A DNA stretch of 64,000 bases from Gaiellasilicea sp033857955 (lineage in GTDB: Bacteria > Actinomycetota > Thermoleophilia > Gaiellales > Gaiellaceae): positions 1 to 64,000 of the forward strand of contig JAWVCW010000002.1 in the NCBI GenBank assembly GCA_033857955.1, written 5' to 3'. Positions 51,916 to 60,554 of this stretch are shown here, piece after piece; position 1 is the first letter of the stretch, and each line of letters begins with the position of its first letter. The translations under genes were made by a program, and so were the position numbers. The notes beneath the pieces are model-generated. The model did not search any database and was not told the origin of the DNA. It saw only the letters and a list, made by a program, of their open reading frames with translations.

Positions 51916-53134
51916 GCGCCCAGGCCGCGAGCAGACCGCGGTAGTGGGCGACGAAGTGCTCGTGCTCGTGGTCCGGGAACGTCGACTTGACCGTCTCGAC
52001 CAGCACGCGATCGAAGTCGGTCCCCTCGACCCACTCGAGCAGCGCCTCATCGAGATGCGGCAGCTTCCTTGCGCAGAACTCGTCGTACTCGTCGACCTGG
52101 AAGTACGCGTCCGCGAGCTTCCGATACTCGGCCAGCTTCTCCTCGTAGGAAAGGTCTTCGCGGTCGCCGATCTCGAAGTAGTCGCGCGTCGACTGGTTGA
52201 TCCGCATCTGCCGCCCGGTCGCGCAGCAGAACGCCGACCAGCGGACGAGCGCCCCGATCGCCCACGGGAAGTAGTAGTGCAGGCTGGTCAGCGCGACGTC
52301 CGGCGACGCGTTCGCGTAGTCGATCGGCGAGGCCACGCCGTCCTTCACGATCGTCTCGCAGGAGTTGAACTCCCAGCGGAAGAAGGCGTTGACGACCCGG
52401 CTGATCGTCACGACCTCGTCTCCCGTCTCCGGCGAGAGGAAATCGTGGTCGACCTCGTAGCGGTCGTGCATCGGCCGGTCGGGCTCGAAGTGCATGACCA
52501 TCGTCTCGGCACCGATCGAGAGGCTGCGGGCGAAGACGTCGAAGTCCTCGATCGAGGCCTGCAGGTGCATCAGCCGCTCGCCCGACGTGTCGTAGACGGC
52601 GTGCAGCTCCGTCGCGTCGCGGATGCGCGTGACGCCGACCCACTGGCCGCCGTCGAATGGCTTCATGTACAGGGGGTAGCCGATCTTGCCCGCGATCTCC
52701 TCGAGGTCGAACGGGAGGTTGTAGCGCTCGGCGGTCGGCTGGAAGCGCTCGTTCGCGGGTGGGCTCTTGTGCGGGATCAGCCACGTCTCGGGCACCTTCA
52801 ACCCGAGCCGCATCATCGCGCAGTAGGCCGAGTGCTTCTCCATCGCCTGGAACGTGAACGGGTTGTTGAGCAGGTAGACGTCATCCATCAGCGAGACCTT
52901 CTTCAGCCATTCGCGCGGCACCGTGTACCACCAGCCGAGCCGGTCGATCACGAGCGAGTAGCGCGGCCGGTAGCGGAGGTCGAACGGCTCGTTCGTGATC
53001 CGCTCGCAGGTGAGCTCGTGCGTCGTCCCGTCGTACGCGATCGGCCCGACGCGCGCGAGGAGATGCTCGAAGGCACGGGGCCAGTCCTCCTCCGTGCCGA
53101 GGAGCAAGCCGATCAAATGAGTGCGGCTACTCAT
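51902..53134 (-). CDS. ATP-grasp-like ligase domain protein
   Basis: A 410-residue cytoplasmic protein whose middle (about 90-330) resembles an ATP-grasp fold. YPLYMKPFDGGQWVGV would be the ATP-binding Lys and glycine loop. Conserved acidic and Asn residues near VSPIDYANASPD-like sequence (ASPIDYANASPD) could bind the metals. The N-terminal LLLGTEEDWPRAFEHLL looks like a preceding alpha/beta domain. It overlaps the esterase gene by ATGA. ATP-grasp enzymes join a carboxylate to an amine, thiol or imino acceptor; the two hydrolases upstream suggest a pathway that makes or trims a peptide-like or ester product. The exact family is not assigned. Confidence 0.72.
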   Translation of the reverse strand: MSSRTHLIGLLLGTEEDWPRAFEHLLARVGPIAYDGTTHELTCERITNEPFDLRYRPRYSLVIDRLGWWYTVPREWLKKVSLMDDVYLLNNPFTFQAMEKHSAYCAMMRLGLKVPETWLIPHKSPPANERFQPTAERYNLPFDLEEIAGKIGYPLYMKPFDGGQWVGVTRIRDATELHAVYDTSGERLMHLQASIEDFDVFARSLSIGAETMVMHFEPDRPMHDRYEVDHDFLSPETGDEVVTISRVVNAFFRWEFNSCETIVKDGVASPIDYANASPDVALTSLHYYFPWAIGALVRWSAFCCATGRQMRINQSTRDYFEIGDREDLSYEEKLAEYRKLADAYFQVDEYDEFCARKLPHLDEALLEWVEGTDFDRVLVETVKSTFPDHEHEHFVAHYRGLLAAWARDQA

Positions 53135-53871
53135 ACGAAGCGGGGGAGATGATGCGCGATCTGGGCCCTCCACGCGGGCCAGTCGTGCGGCACGTCGTGC
53201 CCCCAGACGTCGAGCTCGTGCCGGATGCCTTTCTCGCCGAGCTGCGCGGCGAAGCTCTTCGTACTCTCGAGCGCACCGGTCGAGTCCTCCCAGGATCCCT
53301 GGCCGCAGATCAGCAGCAGGTTGACCCGGCTGCGCAGCCAGTCGAGATGGTCGCCGCCCAGGTGGGAGACGTAGTCGGCCGGGTTGTTGAAGTAGACGGC
53401 GTCGCCGCGGTCGCCGCCGGCCACGACGGAGACGTCGTAGACGCCGCTGTGGCAGATCGCGAGCGGGAAGAGATCGGCATGCCGGAGCGCGAAGTTGGCA
53501 GCGTGGTAGGCGCCGAAGCTGACCCCGGTGAGTGCGATCTCGGCGGGGTCGCCCGAGTCGGCGCGGATGAACGGTACGACCTGGTTCACGATCCAGTCCT
53601 CGTAGCGCCCGTGCTGCTGCGCGCGCTCGTCCAGCGACAGGTCTTCGCGGTACCAGCTGCCGGAGTCGAAGCTGTCGACCGCGTACACCTTCACACGCCC
53701 GGCTTCGATCAGGTCGCCGATCGCGTCGATCATCCCGTTCTCCTCGTACTGCCACGACGGGCCCTGTTGCGACGGGAAGGCGAGCAGCGGCCGGCCCCAG
53801 TGACCGTACGAGAGGACGTTCGCCTCCGCACCGATCGCGGGTGACCAGAGCGAGTGGTGGCGGCCGTTCAC
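53131..53871 (-). CDS. Esterase D-like alpha/beta hydrolase
   Basis: A 246-residue alpha/beta hydrolase of the putative esterase (PF00756-like) group. The nucleophile elbow is GVSFGAYH (Ser in the G-x-S-x-G context), the acid probably lies in LICGQGSWED, and the base is His in VWGHDVPHDWPAW. It has no signal peptide. It is one base from the next hydrolase gene upstream and overlaps the ATP-grasp-like gene downstream. It would hydrolyse a carboxylic ester or thioester, perhaps a product or precursor of the ligase. Confidence 0.85.
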   Translation of the reverse strand: MNGRHHSLWSPAIGAEANVLSYGHWGRPLLAFPSQQGPSWQYEENGMIDAIGDLIEAGRVKVYAVDSFDSGSWYREDLSLDERAQQHGRYEDWIVNQVVPFIRADSGDPAEIALTGVSFGAYHAANFALRHADLFPLAICHSGVYDVSVVAGGDRGDAVYFNNPADYVSHLGGDHLDWLRSRVNLLLICGQGSWEDSTGALESTKSFAAQLGEKGIRHELDVWGHDVPHDWPAWRAQIAHHLPRFV

Positions 53872-53872
53872 G

Positions 53873-54847
53873 TCACGTCATCCGCTCGAGGAGCTGCAGC
53901 AGGTGCGGCTGGACGGAATCCCGCCACGCGACCCAGTTGTGCCCGTCGCGGAACTCGTGCAAGCGCACGTCGTAGCCCCGCTTGCGCAGCGACTCCTCGA
54001 GCGCCCTGTTTGCCGGCAGGTTTTCCTCGACCGTGCCGCAGCCGAGCACGACTGGAATCGTTCGTTCGGGCCGGTTTCGGTGGACGCCGCCGACGAATCG
54101 TGCGATCCGCTCGTAGCGCGGGAAGGTTCGCTCGTACGACTCGGCTTGGCGGAAGAAGCTGCCCGACTGGAGGAAAAGCGCGTCGAAGCTGTCGGGGTAG
54201 CGCCGGTGTGCATGGAAGAGCGCGAGCGCCCCGAGACTGGCGCCGAGGCCGATGCGGACGGGCGCGGCGGGGAGCGCGGGGAGGATCTCGTCGGCGAGCG
54301 CGCGGGAGTAGCGGGCGCTCGCCGAGTAGAGCTCGTTGCGGTCGACCGGGCCGAGCAGGGTCGCGCGGAGCGGCGGCAGCCGGCCGAGCAGCGTCAGGAG
54401 AGAGGCGTGCTCTGCGTATTCCGGCCCGTCGTGGGCGACGAGCAGCGGGCTGCTCTCGGTCGCGTGAGGGTGAGCCCAGACGAGGGCGGGCAGCTCCGCC
54501 CGGAGGATGCGACTCGGGATCGTCACACTCTTGGCCTTCCCCACCGGCGCAGCGGCGAGCCAGGCCGGCGGCTCGTAGCCGGGCTCCTCCCACACCGACT
54601 TGTCCCCCCACGGGCCGCTCGCAGTCTTGTGGTTGTCGGGGTCGAGCACCCACTCGCTGCGGCCACGCCTGTCGATCAGCTCGAACTGGTACTCGAAGCG
54701 CGCGACGTCCGGTGCGGCCGCGGTCAGCTCCCAGGACGTGCTGCGGCGCACGAGCTCGTGCGGCAGCCGGTCGCGCAGTTCGTGCACGAGGCGGACGGCG
54801 GCGAGACGACGGCGCGGATCGGGGAGCTGGAAGCGAATTTCGATCAC
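53873..54847 (-). CDS. Enterochelin esterase-like alpha/beta hydrolase
   Basis: A 324-residue hydrolase. The N-terminal 110 residues are a beta domain with the GPWGDKSVWEEPGYEPPAW region that resembles the isoamylase-N/Fes-type domain; the rest is an esterase with LLVAHDGPEY, the nucleophile elbow GLGASLGALALF and a terminal FRDGHNWVAWRD that supplies His. It is related to Fes/IroE and to esterase D. GTG 54847 gives a good N-terminus; TTG 54871 is also in frame. It is the first gene of a four-gene minus set and divergent from the LTD protein. Confidence 0.84.
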   Translation of the reverse strand: MIEIRFQLPDPRRRLAAVRLVHELRDRLPHELVRRSTSWELTAAAPDVARFEYQFELIDRRGRSEWVLDPDNHKTASGPWGDKSVWEEPGYEPPAWLAAAPVGKAKSVTIPSRILRAELPALVWAHPHATESSPLLVAHDGPEYAEHASLLTLLGRLPPLRATLLGPVDRNELYSASARYSRALADEILPALPAAPVRIGLGASLGALALFHAHRRYPDSFDALFLQSGSFFRQAESYERTFPRYERIARFVGGVHRNRPERTIPVVLGCGTVEENLPANRALEESLRKRGYDVRLHEFRDGHNWVAWRDSVQPHLLQLLERMT

Positions 54848-54978
54848 GGGAGTGTGTCGATTGCGTGCCAATTCACGCGCAGAACCGTCTGTTCGGGACG
54901 GGTGGGGCCGTTTCGGACACTAGGCGCCGACAACGGAGGCAGATACCACGACTCCTCCAAAGCTCACGAGGAGGATCG

Positions 54979-55689
54979 ATGAAGGCACCACTTTCGCAGC
55001 GGCCACGCCGCATCGGCGCGATCGCCGCCGCAGTTCTCGCCCTTTCTGCCGGCGTCGCCGGCGCAGCACACCCGGTCCCTGACGGCCCTGTGCCCGGGTC
55101 GTCCTGCACGACCGCTTCCGGGCTGCCGGGAACCGTCGTCGTCTGGACCGACTCGCGTGGCGTCACAAGGTCCTGGTGCCAGTACGCGCCGCCTTCGGAG
55201 GCACTCCCGGTCCTCGTGATCAACGAGATCGACTACGACCAGGTCGGAGCCGACGTCGGTGGATTCGTCGAGCTCTACAACGCCGGCCTCAGCCCCGCCG
55301 ATCTGGAAGGGCTCGCTCTGGTCTTCGTCGACGGCGCCAACGGGACCGAGTACCGCCGCCGGCCGTTGAGCGGCGCGCTCGCCGCAGGCGCCTACCGCGT
55401 CATCTCCGTCGACGCTCAGAACGGCTCCCCCGACGGAGTCGCGCTCTACGACACACGCTACGAAGGCGTGATCGACGCGCTCTCGTACGAAGGTCCGATC
55501 GAGCGAGCCTTCATCGGCGCGTTCGCACATACGCTCGTCGAGGGCAGGGCGCTTCCGGCCTCGGTGGCCGACTCGAACACCGTGACGGGGTCGCTCGCAC
55601 GCATTCCGAACGGGAGCGACACGGACGACGCCGCGACCGACTGGGCCTTCACGACCACGGTCACCCCGGGAGGGCCAAGCGTCCCCTAG
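54979..55689 (+). CDS. Secreted LTD (lamin tail) domain protein
   Basis: A 236-residue exported protein. The signal peptide ends near residue 29 (AVLALSAGVAGAAH). A linker of about 45 residues with two Cys precedes an LTD domain (LVINEIDYDQVGADVGGFVELYN through ADSNTVTGSLARIPNG), the Ig-like fold often attached to secreted nucleases and surface proteins. ATG 54979 has GAGGAGG at ideal distance. The stop overlaps the convergent rsgA by four bases. It probably binds the cell surface or DNA; it has no catalytic motif of its own. Confidence 0.85.
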   Translation: MKAPLSQRPRRIGAIAAAVLALSAGVAGAAHPVPDGPVPGSSCTTASGLPGTVVVWTDSRGVTRSWCQYAPPSEALPVLVINEIDYDQVGADVGGFVELYNAGLSPADLEGLALVFVDGANGTEYRRRPLSGALAAGAYRVISVDAQNGSPDGVALYDTRYEGVIDALSYEGPIERAFIGAFAHTLVEGRALPASVADSNTVTGSLARIPNGSDTDDAATDWAFTTTVTPGGPSVP

Positions 55690-56759
55690 CGCCGCCCTTT
55701 CGCGCGCATGTTTGCGCGGCCCACGGCGCCGGCCTTGGCCCAGCGCTTCGTCTCCTCGGCCTGGAGGCGCTTGTCGAGCCGCCGTTCGAGGTGCGCGAGC
55801 TCGCGCTGCAGCTTCTTGTAGCTCGTCCAGCGATCGAACGAGAGCGTGCCGTCGTCGAGCGCCGCCTGCACGGCGCAGCCGGGCTCGGTCCCGTGGGCAC
55901 AGTCCGAGAAGCGGCACTGCGCCGCGATGTCCTCGACGTCCCCGAACGTCTCGGCGAGGCCGTCGGACGACGCCCAGAGCTGGAGCTCACGCATCCCGGG
56001 CGAGTCGAGCACGAGCCCGCCGTCGGGGAGGAGCACGAGCTGCCGGTGCGTGGTCGTATGCCGGCCCTCGCCGTCGTCCTCGCGGATCGGCTGCGTCGCG
56101 AGGACCTCCTCGCCTGCGAGCGTGTTCACGAGTGTCGACTTGCCGACGCCGGAGGAGCCGAGCAGAGCGATCGTCCTTCCCGGGGCAAGGTGTGCACGGA
56201 CGAGCTCGACCCCATCGCCGGTCAGGCTCGAGATCGCGTGCACGGGCACGCCGAAGGCGATCGCCTCGACCTCGAGCACGCGGAGCGCGAACTCGGGGCA
56301 CAGGTCGGTCTTCGTCAGGACGACGACCGGCTGGGCGCCGCTCTCCCACGCCATCGTGATGTAGCGCTCGAGCCGGCGGAGGTTGAAATCCTCGTTCAGC
56401 GACATCAGGAGGAAGACGGCGTCGACGTTCGCGGCGAGCACCTGCTCCTCCGAGGCGTTGCCCGCCACCTTGCGCGAGAACTTCGTCCGGCGGGGCAGGA
56501 CGGCGTGGATCGTCGCAGCGCTCTCGTCCGGACGCGCGGCGATCGCGACCCAGTCGCCGACGGCCGGCATCCCGTCCGCGTCGGCTTCGTGCTCCAGGCG
56601 TCCGGCTGCCTCGGCACGCAGCTCGCCGAGCTCGGTGAAGAGGATGTAGGCGCCGCGGTGCTGCTCGGCGACGCGCGCCGGGAGGAAGCCCTCGACGGCG
56701 TGCGGCTCGAAATCGGTTGTGTGGCTGTCAGTCCAGCCGAGATCCTGCAATGCGTACAA
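55686..56759 (-). CDS. rsgA: Ribosome small subunit-dependent GTPase A
   Basis: A 357-residue circularly permuted GTPase for late 30S subunit maturation. The N-terminal OB-fold is followed by G4 (VVLTKTD), G1 (LLGSSGVGKST), the TTHR switch, and G3 (DSPGM). The C-terminal zinc knuckle CRFSDCAHGTEPGC has the expected Cys/His spacing. It is a typical length. The start is TTG 56759, with AAGGAG six bases upstream. A short leaderless ORF lies in its leader (see 56855-56929), so translation-linked control is possible. Confidence 0.95.
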   Translation of the reverse strand: MYALQDLGWTDSHTTDFEPHAVEGFLPARVAEQHRGAYILFTELGELRAEAAGRLEHEADADGMPAVGDWVAIAARPDESAATIHAVLPRRTKFSRKVAGNASEEQVLAANVDAVFLLMSLNEDFNLRRLERYITMAWESGAQPVVVLTKTDLCPEFALRVLEVEAIAFGVPVHAISSLTGDGVELVRAHLAPGRTIALLGSSGVGKSTLVNTLAGEEVLATQPIREDDGEGRHTTTHRQLVLLPDGGLVLDSPGMRELQLWASSDGLAETFGDVEDIAAQCRFSDCAHGTEPGCAVQAALDDGTLSFDRWTSYKKLQRELAHLERRLDKRLQAEETKRWAKAGAVGRANMRAKGRR

Positions 56760-56854
56760 GCGAGGCTCCTTGAGCGTGAGATTGGCCGAGAGGCAGGCGG
56801 ACGAAGTGCGCGCCTGCGCGGCTCAGGAGCTGCCGGAAGTGTGGACCGACGGCC

Positions 56855-56929
56855 TTAGAGCCGCAGAGCTCTTGAGGCGAAGGCAACAAGCTCGATCATG
56901 AGTTCGAACCTCCTTCGTCGTCGGGACAT
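56855..56929 (-). CDS. Candidate 24-residue leader peptide upstream of rsgA
   Basis: The ORF starts with MSRRRRRFELM and ends ASRALRL, then TAA. It begins one to two bases from the predicted start of a leaderless transcript and contains an AAGGAGG within its own coding sequence, just before an internal ATG (56899) that would give a 14-residue version. Arg-rich peptides of this kind are annotated as putative leader peptides in other actinobacteria. No function is known for it here. It is too short for standard gene finders. Confidence 0.35.
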   Translation of the reverse strand: MSRRRRRFELMIELVAFASRALRL

Positions 56930-56934
56930 CACAA

Positions 56935-56963
56935 AGTATGCACACAGGGTGTAACGAAGTCGA
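56935..56963 (-). promoter_or_regulatory. Candidate leaderless promoter for leader peptide/rsgA
   Basis: On the minus strand TCGACT (complement of 56958-56963), 17 bp, then CATACT (complement of 56935-56940). The predicted start is at or next to the ATG at 56929. Confidence 0.4.
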
Positions 56964-56971
56964 ATCTGGCC

Positions 56972-57000
56972 TTGGCGTTCGCCCGAGCACCGAGTAGAGT
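56972..57000 (+). promoter_or_regulatory. Candidate promoter of the secreted nuclease gene
   Basis: TTGGCG (56972-56977), a 17-bp spacer, and TAGAGT (56995-57000) match the sigma-70-like consensus at four of six positions each. A leader of about 64 bases with GGGAGGGA precedes the GTG at 57071. The 311-bp region 56760-57070 otherwise holds the divergent rsgA leader. Confidence 0.4.
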
Positions 57001-57070
57001 CCCGCCCGGGGTCGTGGCCGGGGAGGCCGCGGCGATGTTGGGGAGCACGACAACTTAGGGGAGGGAACGG

Positions 57071-60000
57071 GTGTCTTATCTTCGTCTGCGTCTGGCCGTC
57101 GTGGTCGGGGCGCTGCTGGCGCTGGCCGGATCCACGAGCGGTCTCGCAGCCAGCGACGGCGTCGTCATCAGCCAGGTCTACGGGGCCGGCGGCAACACTG
57201 GCGCGTCGTACACGCACGACTTCATCGAGCTCTTCAACCGCGGCACGACACCCGTGGTGCTGGACGGCATGTCCGTGCAGTACGCGAGCGCGACAGGAAC
57301 CGGCAACCTCGGCGTCAACGCCGGCCAGCTGACCGAGCTCTCCGGGACGATCCAGCCCGGTAAGTACCTGCTCATCCTCGAGGCCTCGGGCACGAACGGC
57401 GCTGCTCCGCCGGCGACCGACATCGTCGATCCGACCACCATCTCGATGGCGGCCGGCGCGGGCAAGGTCGCACTTGCGACCGGAACGGCCTCGCTCGGCT
57501 GCAATACCGCGGCGACCTGTACCACGGCCGGCACGCTCGGACGCATCGTCGACCTCGTCGGCTACGGGAACGCGAACTTCTTCGAGGGCGCAGCGGCGGC
57601 TCCGACTCTCAGTGCGACCTCGTCGGCCGCCAGGGCCGGCAACGGCTGCACCGACTCCGACAACAACGGAGCCGACTTCGCTGCACTCTCACCTCCAGCT
57701 CCCCGTAACTCGGCGAGCCCGACACTCGCCTGCGGTGGCGCGCCCGCGCCGACCGAACCAGCCGGCGTCGGCGCCGCGACGCCGGCCTCGGTGCCGGCGG
57801 GCGGCAGCACGCTCCTCACTGTCACGGTCACGCCGGGCGCGAACCCGGCGAGCACCGGGATCAACGTCACCGGTGACCTGAGCCAGATCGGCGGCTCCGC
57901 CGCCCAGACCTTCTTCGACGACGGCACGAACGGCGACGTGGCTGCCGGCAACAACGTGTTCTCCTACAGCGCGACGGTTGCCGCCGCGACCACCCCGGGG
58001 GCGAAGAGCCTGCCCTTCGGGATCGCCGACGCGGAGGAGCGAAACGGCTCCGGCGCGATCGCGCTCACGGTCGCGGAGCCGCCCGCGCCGCCGATCGAGA
58101 TCAGCGAGATCCAGGGCGCGGCCCACATCTCGCCCCACAACGGCGACACGGTGACGACCACCGGCATCGTGATCGGAAAGATCGGCAGCAGCTTCTACAT
58201 CCAGGATCCGACGCCGGACGCGAACCCGGACACCTCGGAAGGGCTCCAGGTGTTCGGAGCTGCCGCTGCCGCCGGTGTCAGCGTCGGCGACGAGGTCAGC
58301 GTGCGCGGCAGGGTGAGCGAGTTCCGCTCCGGCCTGACGAGCCTGACGCTGACCGAGCTCACGAGCCCGGTCGTCACAGTCATCTCGAGCGGCAACGTGC
58401 TGCCGGCGCCGACCGTCGTCGGCACGGGTGGTCGCATCCCGCCGAACCAGGTGATCGAAGACGACGCGACCGGCAACGTCGAGGCGCCCGGCGTGCTCTT
58501 CGATCCCGCCGAGGACGGCCTCGACTTCTACGAGAGCCTGGAAGCGATGCTCGTCCAGGTGAACGACCTCGTCGCGACGAGCTTCACGTTCACCAACTTC
58601 GGCGAGATCTTCGTCGTTGGCGACAACGGCGCGAACGCGACGACGATGACGCCTCGCGGCGGCATCGTGATCAGCGCGGGAGACCTGAACCCGGAGCGGA
58701 TCGTGATCGACGACGAGTGGTTCAAGTCCGGCCCGCCCGCGATGCCGCCTGTGAACGTGGGCGGCACGTTCCCGGGTGCGCACGTCGGGATCATGGACTG
58801 GGCCTTCGGCGAGTACCGGATCCAGTTGCGCGACAAGCCGGTGGTCGGCTCGAGCGGCGTCTCGGTTCGCGAGTCCGCGGTCGCCGCGGGCCCGGGCAAG
58901 GTCTCGATCGCGACCTTCAACGTCGAGAACCTCGCCGGCAACGAGCCGGACGCGAAGTACAACACCCTCGCCGGGATGATCGTCAACAACCTCGCGGCGC
59001 CGGACATCGTCAGCCTCGAGGAGATCCAGGACAACAACGGCGCGACGAACGATTCCGTCGTCGACGCGAACGTAACGCTCGACCGGCTCGTCGCTGCAAT
59101 CTCGGCGGCGGGCGGACCGGCGTACAGCTACCAGCAGATCAACCCGGTCGACGACCAGGACGGCGGGCAGCCCGGCGGCAACATCCGCGTCGGCTTCATC
59201 TTCCGAACGGATCGCGGCCTCGCGTTCGTCGGGCGTCCGGGTGGCGACTCGACGACGCCGGTCTCGGTGGTCTCAGGCCCGGCCGGGCCTGAGCTCTCGG
59301 CGAGCCCCGGCCGCGTCGCACCGAACGACCCGGCCTGGAACTCGAGCCGGAAACCGCTCGCGGCCGAGTTCACCTACAACGGCCACAAGCTGTTCGTGAT
59401 CACGAACCACTTCAACTCCAAGGGCGGCGACCAGGGGCTCTTCGGCCCCCAGCAGCCGCCTGTTCTCAGCTCCGAGGTGCAGCGGAACCAGCAGGCGACG
59501 CTGCTCGCGGGCTTCGTCAGCGACATCCTCGCGGCTGATGCGAACGCGAACATCGCGGTCGTCGGCGACCTGAACGACTTCCAGTTCTCGCCGCCGCTGC
59601 AGAAGCTGAAGGCTGCCGGGCTGACCGCGCTGATCGAGACCCTGCCGCCGAACGAGCGGTACAGCTACGTCTTCGACGGCAACAGCCAGGCGCTCGACCA
59701 CATCATGGTCAGCGGCAACCTGCTGAATAACGCGTCGGCCGCCGCCGGCTACGACATCGTGCACGTGAACTCCGAGTTCCTCGACCAGGCGTCCGACCAC
59801 GATCCGCAGCTGGTGCAGCTGACGATGCCGGCGCCGGCGATCTCGGCGTCCGCGTCGCCGGCCGCGAACGCCGCGGGGTGGAACAACACGCCGGTGACCG
59901 TCAGCTTCACGTGTGTCGATCCGCTGTCGTCAATCGTGGGCAGCTGCCCGGGGCCGGTGACGCTCGGTACCGAGGGCGTCGACCAGTCGGTCTCGCGCAC

Positions 60001-60520
60001 GGCGGCGACCAAGGGCGGGCTCTCGCTCTCGGACGGCGTCTCGAACATCGACATCGACCTCACGAACCCGACGGTGACCTACGCCGGTGGCAAGGCCGGC
60101 TATCAGGTCGACGAGCAGGTCTCGATCACGTGCACCGCGGCCGACGCCCTGTCCGGCGTCGCCTCGACGACGTGCGCCAACGTGAGCGGGCTCGCGTACT
60201 CGTTCGGCCTCGGCTCGCACACGTTCACGGCGAGTGCGACCGATAAGGCCGGAAACATCGCCGGCGGCGCGGTGACCTTGACCGTCGGTGTGACGTACAC
60301 GAGCCTCTGCAACCTCTCGAGGCAGTTCTCCTCGAACCGGGGGATCGGAACCGCCCTCTGCGCGCTGCTCCGTCTCGCCGAGACGGCCGACGCGCACGGC
60401 TCCTCGTTCGGCAAGAGGCTCGCCCTGGCCGCGTACGTGCAGCTCGCGCGCTCGCAGTCCGGGAAGGCGCTGACTGCAGCGGAGGCGGCCAGCTTGATCG
60501 CTCTGTCCAGGGGGCTTTGA
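57071..60520 (+). CDS. Large secreted ExeM/NucH-like nuclease with LTD and Ig-like domains
   Basis: An exported 1149-residue multidomain endonuclease/exonuclease/phosphatase. Order: signal peptide (1-27), LTD domain (about 28-215), an Ig-like module (222-335), an OB-like ExeM-type domain (from SEIQGAAHIS, 344), then the EEP nuclease domain (about 612-915). The nuclease domain shows FNVENL, LEEIQDN, FVITNHFNSKGGDQ, VVGDLNDF and SDHDPQ, which hold the metal and catalytic residues. Two Ig-like repeats follow, and a Cys-paired helical domain (CNLSRQFSSNRGIG, about 1077 to the end). It would degrade extracellular DNA. It is followed by a secreted 5'-nucleotidase, making a nucleic-acid scavenging pair. 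Confidence 0.9.
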   Translation: MSYLRLRLAVVVGALLALAGSTSGLAASDGVVISQVYGAGGNTGASYTHDFIELFNRGTTPVVLDGMSVQYASATGTGNLGVNAGQLTELSGTIQPGKYLLILEASGTNGAAPPATDIVDPTTISMAAGAGKVALATGTASLGCNTAATCTTAGTLGRIVDLVGYGNANFFEGAAAAPTLSATSSAARAGNGCTDSDNNGADFAALSPPAPRNSASPTLACGGAPAPTEPAGVGAATPASVPAGGSTLLTVTVTPGANPASTGINVTGDLSQIGGSAAQTFFDDGTNGDVAAGNNVFSYSATVAAATTPGAKSLPFGIADAEERNGSGAIALTVAEPPAPPIEISEIQGAAHISPHNGDTVTTTGIVIGKIGSSFYIQDPTPDANPDTSEGLQVFGAAAAAGVSVGDEVSVRGRVSEFRSGLTSLTLTELTSPVVTVISSGNVLPAPTVVGTGGRIPPNQVIEDDATGNVEAPGVLFDPAEDGLDFYESLEAMLVQVNDLVATSFTFTNFGEIFVVGDNGANATTMTPRGGIVISAGDLNPERIVIDDEWFKSGPPAMPPVNVGGTFPGAHVGIMDWAFGEYRIQLRDKPVVGSSGVSVRESAVAAGPGKVSIATFNVENLAGNEPDAKYNTLAGMIVNNLAAPDIVSLEEIQDNNGATNDSVVDANVTLDRLVAAISAAGGPAYSYQQINPVDDQDGGQPGGNIRVGFIFRTDRGLAFVGRPGGDSTTPVSVVSGPAGPELSASPGRVAPNDPAWNSSRKPLAAEFTYNGHKLFVITNHFNSKGGDQGLFGPQQPPVLSSEVQRNQQATLLAGFVSDILAADANANIAVVGDLNDFQFSPPLQKLKAAGLTALIETLPPNERYSYVFDGNSQALDHIMVSGNLLNNASAAAGYDIVHVNSEFLDQASDHDPQLVQLTMPAPAISASASPAANAAGWNNTPVTVSFTCVDPLSSIVGSCPGPVTLGTEGVDQSVSRTAATKGGLSLSDGVSNIDIDLTNPTVTYAGGKAGYQVDEQVSITCTAADALSGVASTTCANVSGLAYSFGLGSHTFTASATDKAGNIAGGAVTLTVGVTYTSLCNLSRQFSSNRGIGTALCALLRLAETADAHGSSFGKRLALAAYVQLARSQSGKALTAAEAASLIALSRGL

Positions 60521-60554
60521 TGGGAGACAACAGGGGAGACGAAAGGGAGATGAG

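Noticed and set aside
56941..57070. Phosphate-box upstream of the secreted nuclease
   Set aside because: Only one GTTCGCC-like unit is present; no direct repeat to support PhoP-type binding.
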